NCBI GenBank assembly: GCA_034669965.1
Contig: JAXMOK010000008.1
Span: forward strand, 74,562 to 138,561
Length of the DNA: 64,000 bases
Direction: 5' to 3'
DNA from: HXMU1420-13 sp034669965
GTDB lineage: Bacteria > Bacteroidota > Rhodothermia > Balneolales > Balneolaceae
Below are positions 26,224 to 34,881 of this stretch, in pieces; the stretch's first letter is position 1, and each line of letters begins with the position of its first letter. A program made the position numbers and the translations under genes. Below the pieces are notes generated by a model. It had not been told where the DNA came from, made no database searches, and saw nothing but the letters and a program-made list of their open reading frames with translations.

Positions 26224-26760
26224 ATGGGACGAAGTAGATATAAAGTTCACGAAGAACATTATCCATATTTCATAACAAGTACCGCAAAACGAGGATTACA
26301 ACTCTTTTCAATTCCAAGCATTGCAGAAATTGTTCTTGATAACCTTAAGTATTTACAAGACAATCGAGAAGTAACTTTGTATGGATACGTCATCATGGAA
26401 AATCATTTTCATGCCGTTGTTTCTGGTGAAAATCTATCGGAAAAACTACGCCTCACTAAATCTTATATGGCCAGATTGATAGTAGATTCGCTTCAAGAGT
26501 TAAATAAATCAAGATTTTTAGATGAGATAAGATTTAGAAAGCTAAAGCATAAAACTCGATCAGATTTTCAAGTTTGGGAAGAAGGATTCCATCCTAAACA
26601 AATAAATTCTGATTCAATGATGGTTCAAAAACTGGATTACATTCATTTTAACCCTGTTGTTCGTGGTTATGTTGACAAACCTGAAGATTGGAGATATTCT
26701 TCTGCCAGAAATTATTTAGGCCAAGAAGGTTTGATCCCTATTACTTTATTTTTTAGGTGA
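26224..26760 (+). CDS. REP-associated tyrosine transposase (RAYT, Y1 HUH family)
   Basis: 178-residue single-domain member of the IS200/REP transposase family. The HUH motif is NHFHAVV (His61, His63) preceded by the LYGYVIMENH strand, and the C-terminal DYIHFNPVVRGYV-DWRYSSARNY phrases are typical. RAYTs are single-copy domesticated transposases that cut REP hairpins. It is flanked on both sides by matching palindromes and by a 41-bp direct repeat. I do not assign the catalytic Tyr with certainty. Confidence 0.93.
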   Translation: MGRSRYKVHEEHYPYFITSTAKRGLQLFSIPSIAEIVLDNLKYLQDNREVTLYGYVIMENHFHAVVSGENLSEKLRLTKSYMARLIVDSLQELNKSRFLDEIRFRKLKHKTRSDFQVWEEGFHPKQINSDSMMVQKLDYIHFNPVVRGYVDKPEDWRYSSARNYLGQEGLIPITLFFR

Positions 26761-26791
26761 TTAATATACGAACTAATTTTATTTGTAAATC

Positions 26792-26835
26792 GAACCGGTG
26801 GTTCTAAATATGCATTCCGAACCAGTGGTTCGGAA
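26792..26835. repeat. REP-like palindromes, right of RAYT
   Basis: GAACCGGTGGTTC (26792-26804) and TTCCGAACCA-G-TGGTTCGGAA (26815-26835). The second has the same 10-bp arms as 26120-26140 and is followed by the tail CGAG, also seen at 62.6 and 63.4 kb. Confidence 0.85.
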
Positions 26836-26886
26836 CGAGAATTAGACACATGAGGTGATATTCTAATTTTGTTTAGCACATAATTA

Positions 26887-26927
26887 CCCGAGTGAAGGAC
26901 TTCAGTCCTTCACATCTAAGCCACATT
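26887..26927. repeat. 41-bp direct repeat, right copy
   Basis: Same sequence and orientation as 26071-26111. It ends at the stop codon of the convergent metalloenzyme gene at 26928. Confidence 0.92.
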
Positions 26928-27815
26928 CTAAACCACCTTCAAAATTCCTTCTTTCACATCCACCAAGCTTTCAACTTTCGAAAATTGATCGGCTTTGTTT
27001 CCATACACCATAAGTGGAACGGCATTTCTGGTGTGAGTTTTTACCGACAAATCTTCCAGATTTCCGTGATCGCTGGTGATAACTAAGGTATCCGTTGAAT
27101 GCATATTTTTGAGGATGTGATGCAGAAATTCATCCAATAGTTTTAACACCCGCTCTGCATCGGCTTCACTTTTATTATGTCCGGCTTTATCGGTGAGATA
27201 ATATTCGTATAGCACCATATCATACTCCGGAACAACATTCAATAATCGTTGAGCTGCATCGGTTGCTGTGATTTTCGGGATGTCGATATCCAACTGATCG
27301 CGCCAGGCATTTTGAACGATCTCGGCCGTGAGTGCTTCTTCGTTTTCTATTTCTTGGATGGAATTGAGTCGAAGTCCTGCCGATTTTGTCATTAAAGTGG
27401 TGCAGCTCCATCGGTTTCTCTTTTCTGCGATTTCGAAAAAAATGGGCGGATAGGCATTTAAGAAGTACGGTGTTTTTCCCAGCTCCTTTACCGCATGAAA
27501 AACACTCTGCTCTTTCAACAATGGTTTGATGCCCGAATGCGGATACGGCCCGAAATGCTTACCTATTTCTTTACTGGCGTTCACTCCCGTAAACAAAGTT
27601 GTCTGACCGGTACCACTTTGGGGTAATCCCTCTACCTCTAAATTGGCATCAATGGGTTTGAACAAGTGATCTGTTCGATGAATGACTTTCGGATCTTCAA
27701 AAAAATCGCCATCGGAAAGAATCTGAAAGCTCTCGTAGTTTGAAATCGAAAATGGATTTTTAGCCCCTCGTTCTCCGAGTCCAACGCCATCAATAAAAAT
27801 GAAAATGACTGCCAA
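26928..27815 (-). CDS. Alkaline-phosphatase-superfamily metalloenzyme (phosphomutase-like)
   Basis: 295 residues. The N-terminal FIFIDGVGLGE gives the metal-binding Asp, SGTGQTTLF the nucleophile Thr, and the C-terminal ITSDHGNLED plus His in KTHTRNAVPL complete the two-metal site, as in phosphopentomutase and cofactor-independent phosphoglycerate mutase. It is much shorter than iPGM and lacks its large inserted domain, so the substrate is uncertain. It ends one base from dtd and is probably in one operon with it. Confidence 0.85.
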   Translation of the reverse strand: MAVIFIFIDGVGLGERGAKNPFSISNYESFQILSDGDFFEDPKVIHRTDHLFKPIDANLEVEGLPQSGTGQTTLFTGVNASKEIGKHFGPYPHSGIKPLLKEQSVFHAVKELGKTPYFLNAYPPIFFEIAEKRNRWSCTTLMTKSAGLRLNSIQEIENEEALTAEIVQNAWRDQLDIDIPKITATDAAQRLLNVVPEYDMVLYEYYLTDKAGHNKSEADAERVLKLLDEFLHHILKNMHSTDTLVITSDHGNLEDLSVKTHTRNAVPLMVYGNKADQFSKVESLVDVKEGILKVV

Positions 27816-27816
27816 T

Positions 27817-28257
27817 TTACTTCTCCAATATCAGGGTAACCGGACCGTCGTTAATTAAATGCACATCCATCATCGCCCCAAATTTCCCGCCTTGAATATC
27901 CAGATTAGAGTTCGATTTAAAGTACTCGATCATTTGCTCGTACATAGGTTCAGCTTTCTCAGGTCGGGCTGCAGTAATAAAACTAGGACGCGTTCCCTTG
28001 CGAGCATCCCCATATAAAGTGAATTGAGAAACCACTAGGATTCCACCCTCCACATCAACCACCGAGCGATTCATTTTTTCATCCTCATCTTCAAAAATGC
28101 GTAGTTTAAGAATCTTTTCACACATCCATTTCATCTGTTCGTAGGTATCATCTGCATGAATACCTACCAGTAACAGAAGGCCATTTTCTATACTGCCAGT
28201 CATCTCATTTCCCACGGTAACACTGGCTTCTTTCACGCGCTGAACAACAACTTTCAT
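27817..28257 (-). CDS. dtd: D-aminoacyl-tRNA deacylase
   Basis: 146-residue DTD. The start MKVVVQRVKEASVTV, the active-site SQFTLYGDARKGTRPSF and the C-terminal GP motif in NDGPVTLILEK are all present. It removes D-amino acids (and glycine from tRNA-Ala) from mischarged tRNA. First gene leftward from the candidate origin region. Confidence 0.97.
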   Translation of the reverse strand: MKVVVQRVKEASVTVGNEMTGSIENGLLLLVGIHADDTYEQMKWMCEKILKLRIFEDEDEKMNRSVVDVEGGILVVSQFTLYGDARKGTRPSFITAARPEKAEPMYEQMIEYFKSNSNLDIQGGKFGAMMDVHLINDGPVTLILEK

Positions 28258-28269
28258 AGGGTATTTTTA

Positions 28270-28624
28270 TGTGGATTACTATGTGGATAGAGTTCGTATA
28301 ACTTCGGGATAATTCGAAATACTCAAAGTTGTAAACAAGTTTCCACAAAGTTCTGATCTAATCAACATTCAAAAAGAATAACTTTTGATGTTAACTCAAT
28401 TTCATGTGTGTTTATGTACAAAGCTTGTGCGGGTGTGGAGAACATTTTTAAATCTTTTGTAAGTCGTTAAAAATAGTGATTCACTTTTCAACATTACTAT
28501 CCACATAGTGTGGTCAAGCATTGTTCAAAAAAAAGAAAAGTTTGTTATCCACAAATCCACACGCTCTATAACTATATATAAAATTTAAAAATCTCATCAT
28601 GTTTGTCTAAGAAGGTGTGGAAAA
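28270..28624. other. Candidate replication origin: DnaA-box cluster
   Basis: The 435-bp gap between divergent dtd and the yfiT-like gene is AT-rich and carries many DnaA-box-like 9-mers. Exact TTATCCACA is at 28545-28553. One-mismatch copies are at 28270-28278, 28282-28290, 28434-28442, 28497-28505 and 28616-28624; two-mismatch copies are at 28339-28347, 28509-28517 and 28553-28561. The AT run at 28567-28592 (TATAACTATATATAAAATTT) could be the unwinding element. Both orientations occur. The cluster is seen directly; its use as oriC is inference. dnaA and dnaN are not in the window. Confidence 0.65.
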
Positions 28625-28692
28625 GATTTGAAAATTCATCCCTTTACACTCTTTGAAGAATCTTATATTTCTTGAAAGAAAATTAGTATCTC

Positions 28693-29211
28693 ATGGATAG
28701 AAAATTCCCAATCGGGCCCTTCGACTTAAAAGCAGTTTATTCTCAGGAAAACGTTCCCGCTTTGATTGAAGAAATAAAATCGCTGCCTAAGAAGATCCAG
28801 AACGAATTGTATTACGCCGAAGTGGATCAACTGAATAAACCCTATCGCGAAGGCGGTTGGACGGTTAAGCAAGTGGTTCATCATATTGGAGATAGCCACA
28901 TGAATGCATTGATGCGTTTTAAGCTGGCGTTAACCGAGGATAATCCAACCATCAAACCTTACGATGAAAATGCGTGGTCGAAAACCGCCGATTACATCAA
29001 AGTTCCACTTCAGGATTCGGTAGAGTTTATTCGCATCATCCACAACAAATGGGGCGCGCTGTTAGACGACATGACCGAAGCGGATTTTTCGCGAACGTTT
29101 GTTCATCCTGAGGGCGATTACCCCACCGATTTACTTCACACATTAGCCATGTACGTGTGGCATGGCAATCATCATTTAGCTCACATCAAATTAGTTACCA
29201 ATCCACAATGA
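28693..29211 (+). CDS. YfiT/DinB-fold putative metal-dependent hydrolase or bacillithiol-type transferase
   Basis: 172-residue four-helix DinB-fold protein. The start YPIGPFD-like wording (KFPIGPFDLKAVYS), GGWTVKQVVHHIGDSHMN and HGNHHLAHI give the three metal-binding His. YfiT-like enzymes (BstA) transfer bacillithiol or hydrolyse small molecules; which applies here is unknown. Its TGA overlaps the ATG of purM by four bases, so the two are translationally coupled. Confidence 0.88.
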   Translation: MDRKFPIGPFDLKAVYSQENVPALIEEIKSLPKKIQNELYYAEVDQLNKPYREGGWTVKQVVHHIGDSHMNALMRFKLALTEDNPTIKPYDENAWSKTADYIKVPLQDSVEFIRIIHNKWGALLDDMTEADFSRTFVHPEGDYPTDLLHTLAMYVWHGNHHLAHIKLVTNPQ

Positions 29212-30218
29212 CCAAGAAGCAAATTACCTACAAAGACGCCGGAGTTGACATCAAAGCCGGAGAAGAACTTGTAAACTCCATCAAAGGCATGGTAAAAGAA
29301 ACCCACAGCGATGCCGTGCTTTCCAATATTGGTGGTTTTGGTGGATTTTTTCGTCCCGATTTAACCGGATTTAAAAAGCCGGTTTTTGTGAGCTCAGTGG
29401 ATGGCGTAGGCACCAAGTTGATCGTGGCGTTCAAAGCCGGGAAATACGATACGGTTGGTCAGTGCTTGGTGAACCACTGCATTAACGATATTGCTGTATG
29501 TGGTGCAACCCCCCTTTTCTTTTTGGATTACTTCTCAACCGGAAAACTAGAGCAACATGTAGGGGTTGAAGTGATCAGAGGCTTTGCAACCGCTTGTAAG
29601 CAAAATGGCGTAGCACTGATTGGTGGCGAAACGGCCGAAATGCCCGATATTTACGGTCCCGGTGAATTTGATCTGGCCGGAACTATCGTTGGTATTGTGG
29701 ATGAAGACGAAGTGATAAACGGTGCCGGAATTAATGAAGGCGATGTGTTGATTGGCTTCAAAAGTTCAGGCTTACACACCAATGGCTATTCATTAGCTAG
29801 AAAGGTGTTATTCAGCGAATACGATGTGAATGATTATGTGGATGAACTTGGCTCAACCGTTGCTGAAGAATTATTGCAAGTCCACAGATCGTACTTACCG
29901 ATGATAACTGCGTTAAAAGGTATGGAAGGCGTAAACGGATTTTCGCACATAACCGGTGGTGGAATGATTGGCAACACCAAACGAATTTTACCCGAAGGTC
30001 TAGCGCTGGATATCAACTGGGATGGCTGGGAACGTCCGGCTGTGTATAAGTTGATTCAGAAAATAGGGAATGTACCCGAAGAAGATATGCAAGCCACTTT
30101 TAATCTGGGAATTGGCTTAGTGGCCGTTGTTGCTGCAGATCAGGTAGATGCGGTAAAAGCCAAAGCTGCCGAGCTGAGCGAAGAAGTGTTTGAAGTTGGG
30201 AAGGTGATCGGAAGTTAA
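29208..30218 (+). CDS. purM: Phosphoribosylformylglycinamidine cyclo-ligase
   Basis: 336-residue AIR synthetase, fifth step of purine synthesis. Motifs: ITYKDAGVDIKAGEELV, GGFGGFF, SSVDGVGTKL, the ATP loop GGETAEMP, KSSGLHTNGYSL and HITGGGMIGN. I chose the ATG at 29208, overlapping the upstream stop (ATGA); a longer reading frame upstream repeats the yfiT-like coding region. Followed by a strong palindrome. Confidence 0.97.
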   Translation: MTKKQITYKDAGVDIKAGEELVNSIKGMVKETHSDAVLSNIGGFGGFFRPDLTGFKKPVFVSSVDGVGTKLIVAFKAGKYDTVGQCLVNHCINDIAVCGATPLFFLDYFSTGKLEQHVGVEVIRGFATACKQNGVALIGGETAEMPDIYGPGEFDLAGTIVGIVDEDEVINGAGINEGDVLIGFKSSGLHTNGYSLARKVLFSEYDVNDYVDELGSTVAEELLQVHRSYLPMITALKGMEGVNGFSHITGGGMIGNTKRILPEGLALDINWDGWERPAVYKLIQKIGNVPEEDMQATFNLGIGLVAVVAADQVDAVKAKAAELSEEVFEVGKVIGS

Positions 30219-30238
30219 TTTTTATCAATCCGGTTTTT

Positions 30239-30271
30239 AACCCATCAAGGGTTTAAAACCCTTGATGGGTT
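30239..30271. repeat. 33-bp palindrome, AACCC family, copy 1
   Basis: Perfect 16-bp arms (AACCCATCAAGGGTTT and its complement) around one base. Lies after purM and may end its transcript. Six more sites of the same family follow up to 35.4 kb. Confidence 0.85.
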
Positions 30272-30280
30272 ATTAAAAAG

Positions 30281-30730
30281 ATGAATCATTCTACCTACCT
30301 AAAAACAGCCGCATTCTGTTCCTTTGCGATTGCTCTTCTTCATGTTGCAATAATGATTGGTGGAGGTGAATGGTACGTATTTTTTGGTGCCGGACAAGAA
30401 ATGGCCCGACTTGATGAATCGGGAAGTTGGTATCCGAAAATAGTTACTTCTCTAATCACTGTTATCTTTATTATCTGGGGATGTTATGCTCTTTCCGCTG
30501 CTGGAAGTATTAAAAAACTTCCTTTCCTTCGAACGGTGATTCTTTCAATTTCCGGGATTTTGATTTTAAGAGGGATCTCTGGATTCGTTCTACCTTTTAC
30601 GAGTACTCATCCTTCCATCCTGCAAAACTCAATCCCTTTTTGGATGATTACTTCCACGATTTCTTTGATAATTGGAGCTCTTTTTTTGATGGGGTTGGTG
30701 AAAGAAAAAAGGGTGGTAGAGCATACTTAG
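30281..30730 (+). CDS. Small integral membrane protein, unknown function
   Basis: 149 residues with four hydrophobic helices (about 8-30, 53-74, 84-106, 118-140), small charged loops, no recognised family. Start ATG at 30281 directly follows the palindrome. The next genes are convergent toxin-antitoxin genes. Confidence 0.7.
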   Translation: MNHSTYLKTAAFCSFAIALLHVAIMIGGGEWYVFFGAGQEMARLDESGSWYPKIVTSLITVIFIIWGCYALSAAGSIKKLPFLRTVILSISGILILRGISGFVLPFTSTHPSILQNSIPFWMITSTISLIIGALFLMGLVKEKRVVEHT

Positions 30731-30765
30731 TTAATGGTGAATTACCATTAATGGGTTCAATAATC

Positions 30766-31062
30766 TTATTTCATATGTTGTTGAATATCCATTCTGTCGT
30801 GCAAGATTCTGGTAATTTCTATCTGATCTTTGGTGATAATTCTATAGAAGATGATATGTCGATTCACTTGTAAACCAAGTAAATCGTCTCTAATTGAAGG
30901 GTATTTTAGTCCAATAGTTTGTTGATCTGCAATGAGATCAAAACCGGATATCAGTTCCTGAAAGTAAGTATCAGCTTGTTCTTCTGACCAAGTATCAAAA
31001 GTGTAGTTCCAAATATTTGAAAGGTCTTTGACAGCTAAACTCGTTAGTTGATAGCTAGCCAT
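30766..31062 (-). CDS. parE: ParE-like toxin
   Basis: 98-residue RelE/ParE-fold protein: YQLTSLAVKDLSNIWNYT start, LKYPSIRDDLLGLQV and RHIIFYRI core, and the C-terminal ITRILHDRMDIQQHM wording shared by ParE toxins, which poison DNA gyrase. It is read after and overlaps the ParD-like antitoxin gene by eight bases. Confidence 0.93.
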   Translation of the reverse strand: MASYQLTSLAVKDLSNIWNYTFDTWSEEQADTYFQELISGFDLIADQQTIGLKYPSIRDDLLGLQVNRHIIFYRIITKDQIEITRILHDRMDIQQHMK

Positions 31063-31303
31063 TTTTTTTGGCTGTTTTTAACTTTTCTAGATGTTTGGTT
31101 GGATTAAAATCTTCTACGATTCCACTTTCAATACCTGAATTTATAGCATTTTTTAAGGCGATAACTTTATGTTCTTCTTCCTCAAGAAGCCGTAATCCAG
31201 CACGAATTACTTCACTCGCATTTTTAAACCTTCCTTTATTAACACTTTGCTGAACAAAATCATCAAAGTAGTTTCCAAGTGATACGGATGTATTTTTTCC
31301 CAT
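31055..31303 (-). CDS. parD: ParD-like antitoxin
   Basis: 82-residue protein with the N-terminal ribbon-helix-helix of ParD/CC2985 antitoxins (NTSVSLGNYFDDFVQQ and GRFKNASEVIRAGLRLLEEEE) and a disordered C-terminal toxin-binding tail. First gene of the operon; it likely represses its own promoter. Confidence 0.93.
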   Translation of the reverse strand: MGKNTSVSLGNYFDDFVQQSVNKGRFKNASEVIRAGLRLLEEEEHKVIALKNAINSGIESGIVEDFNPTKHLEKLKTAKKNG

Positions 31304-31380
31304 GATTAGTATTTTTAAACTAAAATATTACCAATTATTGGTAACTATTCAAGTAGATGAGAGAACTTTCCATTCTATTT

Positions 31381-31396
31381 AACCCGTCCAGGGTTT
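31381..31396. repeat. AACCC-family half palindrome, copy 2
   Basis: AACCCGTCCAGGGTTT, followed by a decayed second arm (AAAACCCTA). Confidence 0.7.
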
Positions 31397-31408
31397 AGAA
31401 AAACCCTA

Positions 31409-31738
31409 TCACTTCGGATCCAAACTCATCACATAGTCAAAACTTTCGTTTAGCAGGCGAACGACGAGTTCTGAATCTTTCAGCATCTCATCGGTGATTA
31501 GAATTTATCCGCGCATTACCGAATTGTAGGATCTAAACAAAGTGGTGTTGTATTGCTTCAGGTAAGATTCCTGTACTTCTTTCGAAAAACGAATCCCGAT
31601 TTCGCCGGCTTTGTTTACGGTCGAAAACATATGTCCGTTTGCCGTAGTGCAGGGAACTGTTTTCCCTTTTCGTTCGAACATAGGGCATTGAGCAATTAAA
31701 GCATCATATATTTTAAGTCTCTCGGTAAAATCAGGCAT
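31409..31738 (-). pseudogene. TfoX-like small protein gene with an in-frame stop
   Basis: A strong site (AAAGGAG, seven bases before the ATG at 31738) starts a 77-residue frame that stops at TAA 31505-31507 right after YNSVMRG. The same frame then continues open for 31 codons (ILITDEMLKDSELVV..., ending DPK) to a TGA at 31409-31411. Together they read as one protein of about 109 residues of the TfoX/DUF-type (RKGKTVPCTTANGHMFS core, closing YVMSLDPK). Most likely one point change (for example Tyr TAT/TAC to TAA) truncated it; a sequencing error or readthrough is possible. Confidence 0.72.
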
Positions 31739-31808
31739 GATTTTCTCCTTTAAATTGATACCACGATAAGAAAAATATCGGTTTAATCTACTAACTCGCC
31801 GGACTATC

Positions 31809-31841
31809 AACCCATCCAGGGTTCTAAACCCTTAACGGGTT
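31809..31841. repeat. AACCC-family palindrome, copy 3
   Basis: Arms AACCCATCCAGGGTTC and AAACCCTTAACGGGTT with a one-base centre; imperfect pairing shows it is drifting. Confidence 0.75.
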
Positions 31842-31856
31842 AAATTTCATGATTTC

Positions 31857-33026
31857 TTAATCATTTTTCATCTCTAGTAACAAGTAAGAGAGATTAATGG
31901 ATAAGTTTCGAACCTCGTCTCTGGAGTTCATATTATTTACCAAAGTTGCCACAACAAGCTTTCGATCAAAAAAGATTCTAAAATAACTAGAGCTTCCAAT
32001 TTGCTTTCCATGGTGTTGAATTACCTTTCCTTGTTCAGGAGTAATCCAACTATCCCAACCAAGTACGTACTCATTTTCAGTACTGGTCGAATCGGAGAGT
32101 TTTATCATCATTTCAGTAGTTTTCGGGCTAATTAAAGTATAATCTAGAATAGCTTTTCCGAATTTGAGCATATTATCTGCTGTCGATATAACACCACCTC
32201 CCGCGTAAGTGTGGCTCAAATTATTCTGCGGACTTCTGAAAAAAGTATTCCCAAGTTTTATGTAATTATCCGCTTTATTGTCATAACTCAAATTGCTGTC
32301 TTCAATATTCGTTTCGGTCATTCCAGCCGGATTCCAAATGTGCTCTCGCATATAATTCTGATACGATTTCCCGGTAACCTTTTCTATAATTGCACCAAGA
32401 ATAGTATATCCATAGGACGAATACATAAATGAGCTTCCGGGTTCAAACTCAAGTTCTCTATCCTTGAATTTATCGAGAGCCTTAATACTATTCTCGTAAT
32501 GAGTAAAATGAATAGATTCTAAATCGGATTGGTAGTGAGAAACCCCAGAAGTGTGGGTTAATAAATGACGGATAGTAATATCTCCCTGTTCCTTTTTTGG
32601 AAATTCCGGCAGATAGTTTTGAATCGGTAAATCTATATCTATGATCCCTTTTTCGTAAAGTTGTAGTATAGCAATAGCAGTCATGGGTTTGCTTATTGAA
32701 GCAATTCTAAACTGACTTGTTTGCGTTGGCTTTTCATGAGTTTTTTTAGCTAGAAACCCGGCTGTTGATAACCAAATCCGACAATCTTGATCATAAACTC
32801 CGGTCGAAACACCTAGATAATCATTTTCTTTTATTGCAGAATTAAGAATGCTGTCCGCTTTACTACTAAAACTATGTAATTCATTGCATTCCAGATTGTT
32901 TATGCTTTGAGAACTGGAATCCGGTTTATTGGAAAATGGATTTACACTAAAAGGCTCAAGAGTCCAATAGAATAGATAGGAAAGCAGAAGTAAAATTACT
33001 CCAACTATAAATTTAGTTTTTGTCAT
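31857..33026 (-). CDS. Serine hydrolase, class C beta-lactamase family
   Basis: 389 residues with an N-terminal membrane anchor (7-24). The penicillin-binding fold motifs are Ser110-x-x-Lys113 (SISK), YSSYGY (Tyr-x-x region) and HHGKQIG (the HxG/KTG equivalent). Such proteins are usually D-aminopeptidases, esterases or DD-peptidase-like enzymes, not resistance lactamases. Single gene, upstream of the amidohydrolase on the same strand. Confidence 0.88.
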   Translation of the reverse strand: MTKTKFIVGVILLLLSYLFYWTLEPFSVNPFSNKPDSSSQSINNLECNELHSFSSKADSILNSAIKENDYLGVSTGVYDQDCRIWLSTAGFLAKKTHEKPTQTSQFRIASISKPMTAIAILQLYEKGIIDIDLPIQNYLPEFPKKEQGDITIRHLLTHTSGVSHYQSDLESIHFTHYENSIKALDKFKDRELEFEPGSSFMYSSYGYTILGAIIEKVTGKSYQNYMREHIWNPAGMTETNIEDSNLSYDNKADNYIKLGNTFFRSPQNNLSHTYAGGGVISTADNMLKFGKAILDYTLISPKTTEMMIKLSDSTSTENEYVLGWDSWITPEQGKVIQHHGKQIGSSSYFRIFFDRKLVVATLVNNMNSRDEVRNLSINLSYLLLEMKND

Positions 33027-33166
33027 TGGTTCCCCTGCTGTATGGTGTAAATATCATTGATGTCCTAAAGATTAGAAGCCTTATCTGATGAAAAGCTGAA
33101 AACATTGAGCGGCAATATTGGTGTTAATTTGTTTGATTGATTTAGCAAAAGTTGACACCCTAACGC

Positions 33167-34690
33167 CTATTCCCATTCAGAAATATCAATTGTTCTCAAT
33201 TCATCATTCAAGTTCTTGATTGCTTCCAGTAATTGCTGACGATGAGCTGAATCCAAATAATAAGAGCCCGTAAAAACCATATCAATCGAGCGGGTATGTT
33301 CGATGTTTTCCAACGGATTTTCGGATAATAAAATCAGATCTGCTTTTCTACCGATTTCAATCGCTCCCGTATTCATCGCCGACCAATTTGCTGGTGCTAC
33401 TGTTGCAGAATACATCACCTCGGCAGGTGTTAATCCAAGCTGAACCAGTGATGAAAGTTCATCGTGCAAGGAAAATCCGGGTACCGCTCCGGTAACATTG
33501 GCATCGGTTCCGGCCAGTAAAACTACGCCGTTTTTTTGCAGTGATCGCGTCATTAAATGAATAGCTTCCACATAGGTATTCCAATACATTTCGGAAAGCT
33601 CGCGTCGTTCGGGATCGTTTTTAATTTCAAGGTTCTCGTAAATGTTATTACCCGGTAACCATCCTTTAAAATTCATATGCCCCTCAACTAATATAGGGTG
33701 GACGTATTCCAGCTCAATACTTGAAAGATAATTTTCGAGATCGAATTTTTGCTTAGGTAAGCTTTCCATCAAAAAAAGCGTGGTGGTGACGGCAATACCG
33801 TCTTCTTTTAACCGGATGGAGATAGAATCCGCATGAAGCTCTACATACTCAAGAAATTCAGCGGTGTTTTCATAACCTACTCCTCCAATTTCTTCCATCA
33901 TATTTTTGGTGATTTCCTCAACATGAGCCAACTGCGCAATACCGGAACCGAACATTTCTTCTAAACCAACATCATAGGGCAAATGACCCATTACTTTGAG
34001 ATCAAGGGCTGCAGCTTCTTCAAGTACAACGTCGTAGATTTCTCTATTTATAAATCCACCAAGTTTGATCGCATCATATCCTTGACTATATAAGTTATGA
34101 ACTCCTTTTCGAGCATCATTTTCTGAGGTATAGGTAAGTCCGGCTCCAAAATATTTTTTACCCCAATGGTACCACCCTTCTTCACTTCCTAGTTTTCTGG
34201 TGGCAATAAACAATTCCGGACTTATAGCTCCCTTCGCTTTCTCTTCTTTCCAATCAAGATGCGCTTGATATCCAAACATTTCCCAAACGCTAGTCACTCC
34301 ATTAGCGAGGTATAGCATCAAATCGTTTTTACTGTACTTTAAGTGAACATGAGTATCGGTTAGTCCGGGAATTAGAAATTTACCACTTCCATCTATATAG
34401 GTGATGGAAGAATCCATCATCGCCGCTGATATTTGTTCGATCACACCGTTTCTAAGCACTACGTATTGATTTGGAATGAAGTGAGTTCCATCCGCATGCA
34501 ACACAGATACATTTTTGATACCGATGGTTGAATATTCCTCGAAATATTCTTCTGCATCTATTACCGGCGTAAAGGCAGCCTGCGATTTTTGAACCTGATA
34601 CTTATACCAGAAAAAGCCGACAGAGGATGAAATAAGAAGAAATAGAAGGAAAAATAGACCCCATTTTTTAACGGATGATGCAAAAGCCAT
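33167..34690 (-). CDS. Amidohydrolase family protein, membrane-anchored
   Basis: 507 residues with an N-terminal hydrophobic anchor (about 11-28). The TIM-barrel metal-site motifs are DTHVHLKYS (HxH), YDAIKLGG (possible carbamylated Lys), MGHLPYD and LAHVEEI (His), and LLAGTDANV (Asp). The C-terminal GRKADLILLSENPLENI is the usual closing strand of imidazolonepropionase/prolidase-like amidohydrolases. The substrate is not known. Confidence 0.88.
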   Translation of the reverse strand: MAFASSVKKWGLFFLLFLLISSSVGFFWYKYQVQKSQAAFTPVIDAEEYFEEYSTIGIKNVSVLHADGTHFIPNQYVVLRNGVIEQISAAMMDSSITYIDGSGKFLIPGLTDTHVHLKYSKNDLMLYLANGVTSVWEMFGYQAHLDWKEEKAKGAISPELFIATRKLGSEEGWYHWGKKYFGAGLTYTSENDARKGVHNLYSQGYDAIKLGGFINREIYDVVLEEAAALDLKVMGHLPYDVGLEEMFGSGIAQLAHVEEITKNMMEEIGGVGYENTAEFLEYVELHADSISIRLKEDGIAVTTTLFLMESLPKQKFDLENYLSSIELEYVHPILVEGHMNFKGWLPGNNIYENLEIKNDPERRELSEMYWNTYVEAIHLMTRSLQKNGVVLLAGTDANVTGAVPGFSLHDELSSLVQLGLTPAEVMYSATVAPANWSAMNTGAIEIGRKADLILLSENPLENIEHTRSIDMVFTGSYYLDSAHRQQLLEAIKNLNDELRTIDISEWE

Positions 34691-34789
34691 ACTTAATAAA
34701 ACCCAGATTTTGTAGATTAAAGGAAGCGTCTACTAATAAATCTGCAATGTGTTTCAGATTAGTTGAATCGAGTTGAAACCGTTTTTTTT

Positions 34790-34822
34790 AACCCTTCCAG
34801 GGTTTAGAACCCTGGAAGGGTT
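34790..34822. repeat. AACCC-family palindrome, copy 4
   Basis: Arms AACCCTTCCAGGGTTT and GAACCCTGGAAGGGTT around one base; a further single arm AAACCCTGGAAGGGTTT sits at 34851-34867. Confidence 0.8.
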
Positions 34823-34850
34823 ACTAAGAGAGTCGGTCCGAAGTATTTCC

Positions 34851-34867
34851 AAACCCTGGAAGGGTTT
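34851..34867. repeat. AACCC-family single arm, copy 5
   Basis: AAACCCTGGAAGGGTTT, itself a short palindrome; 28 bp beyond copy 4. Confidence 0.7.
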
Positions 34868-34881
34868 GAAAAGAAAGGATC

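Noticed and set aside
31857..33026. Beta-lactam resistance gene
   Set aside because: Class C-like fold with SxxK is shared with many esterases and peptidases; a membrane anchor and lack of typical AmpC wording argue against resistance.
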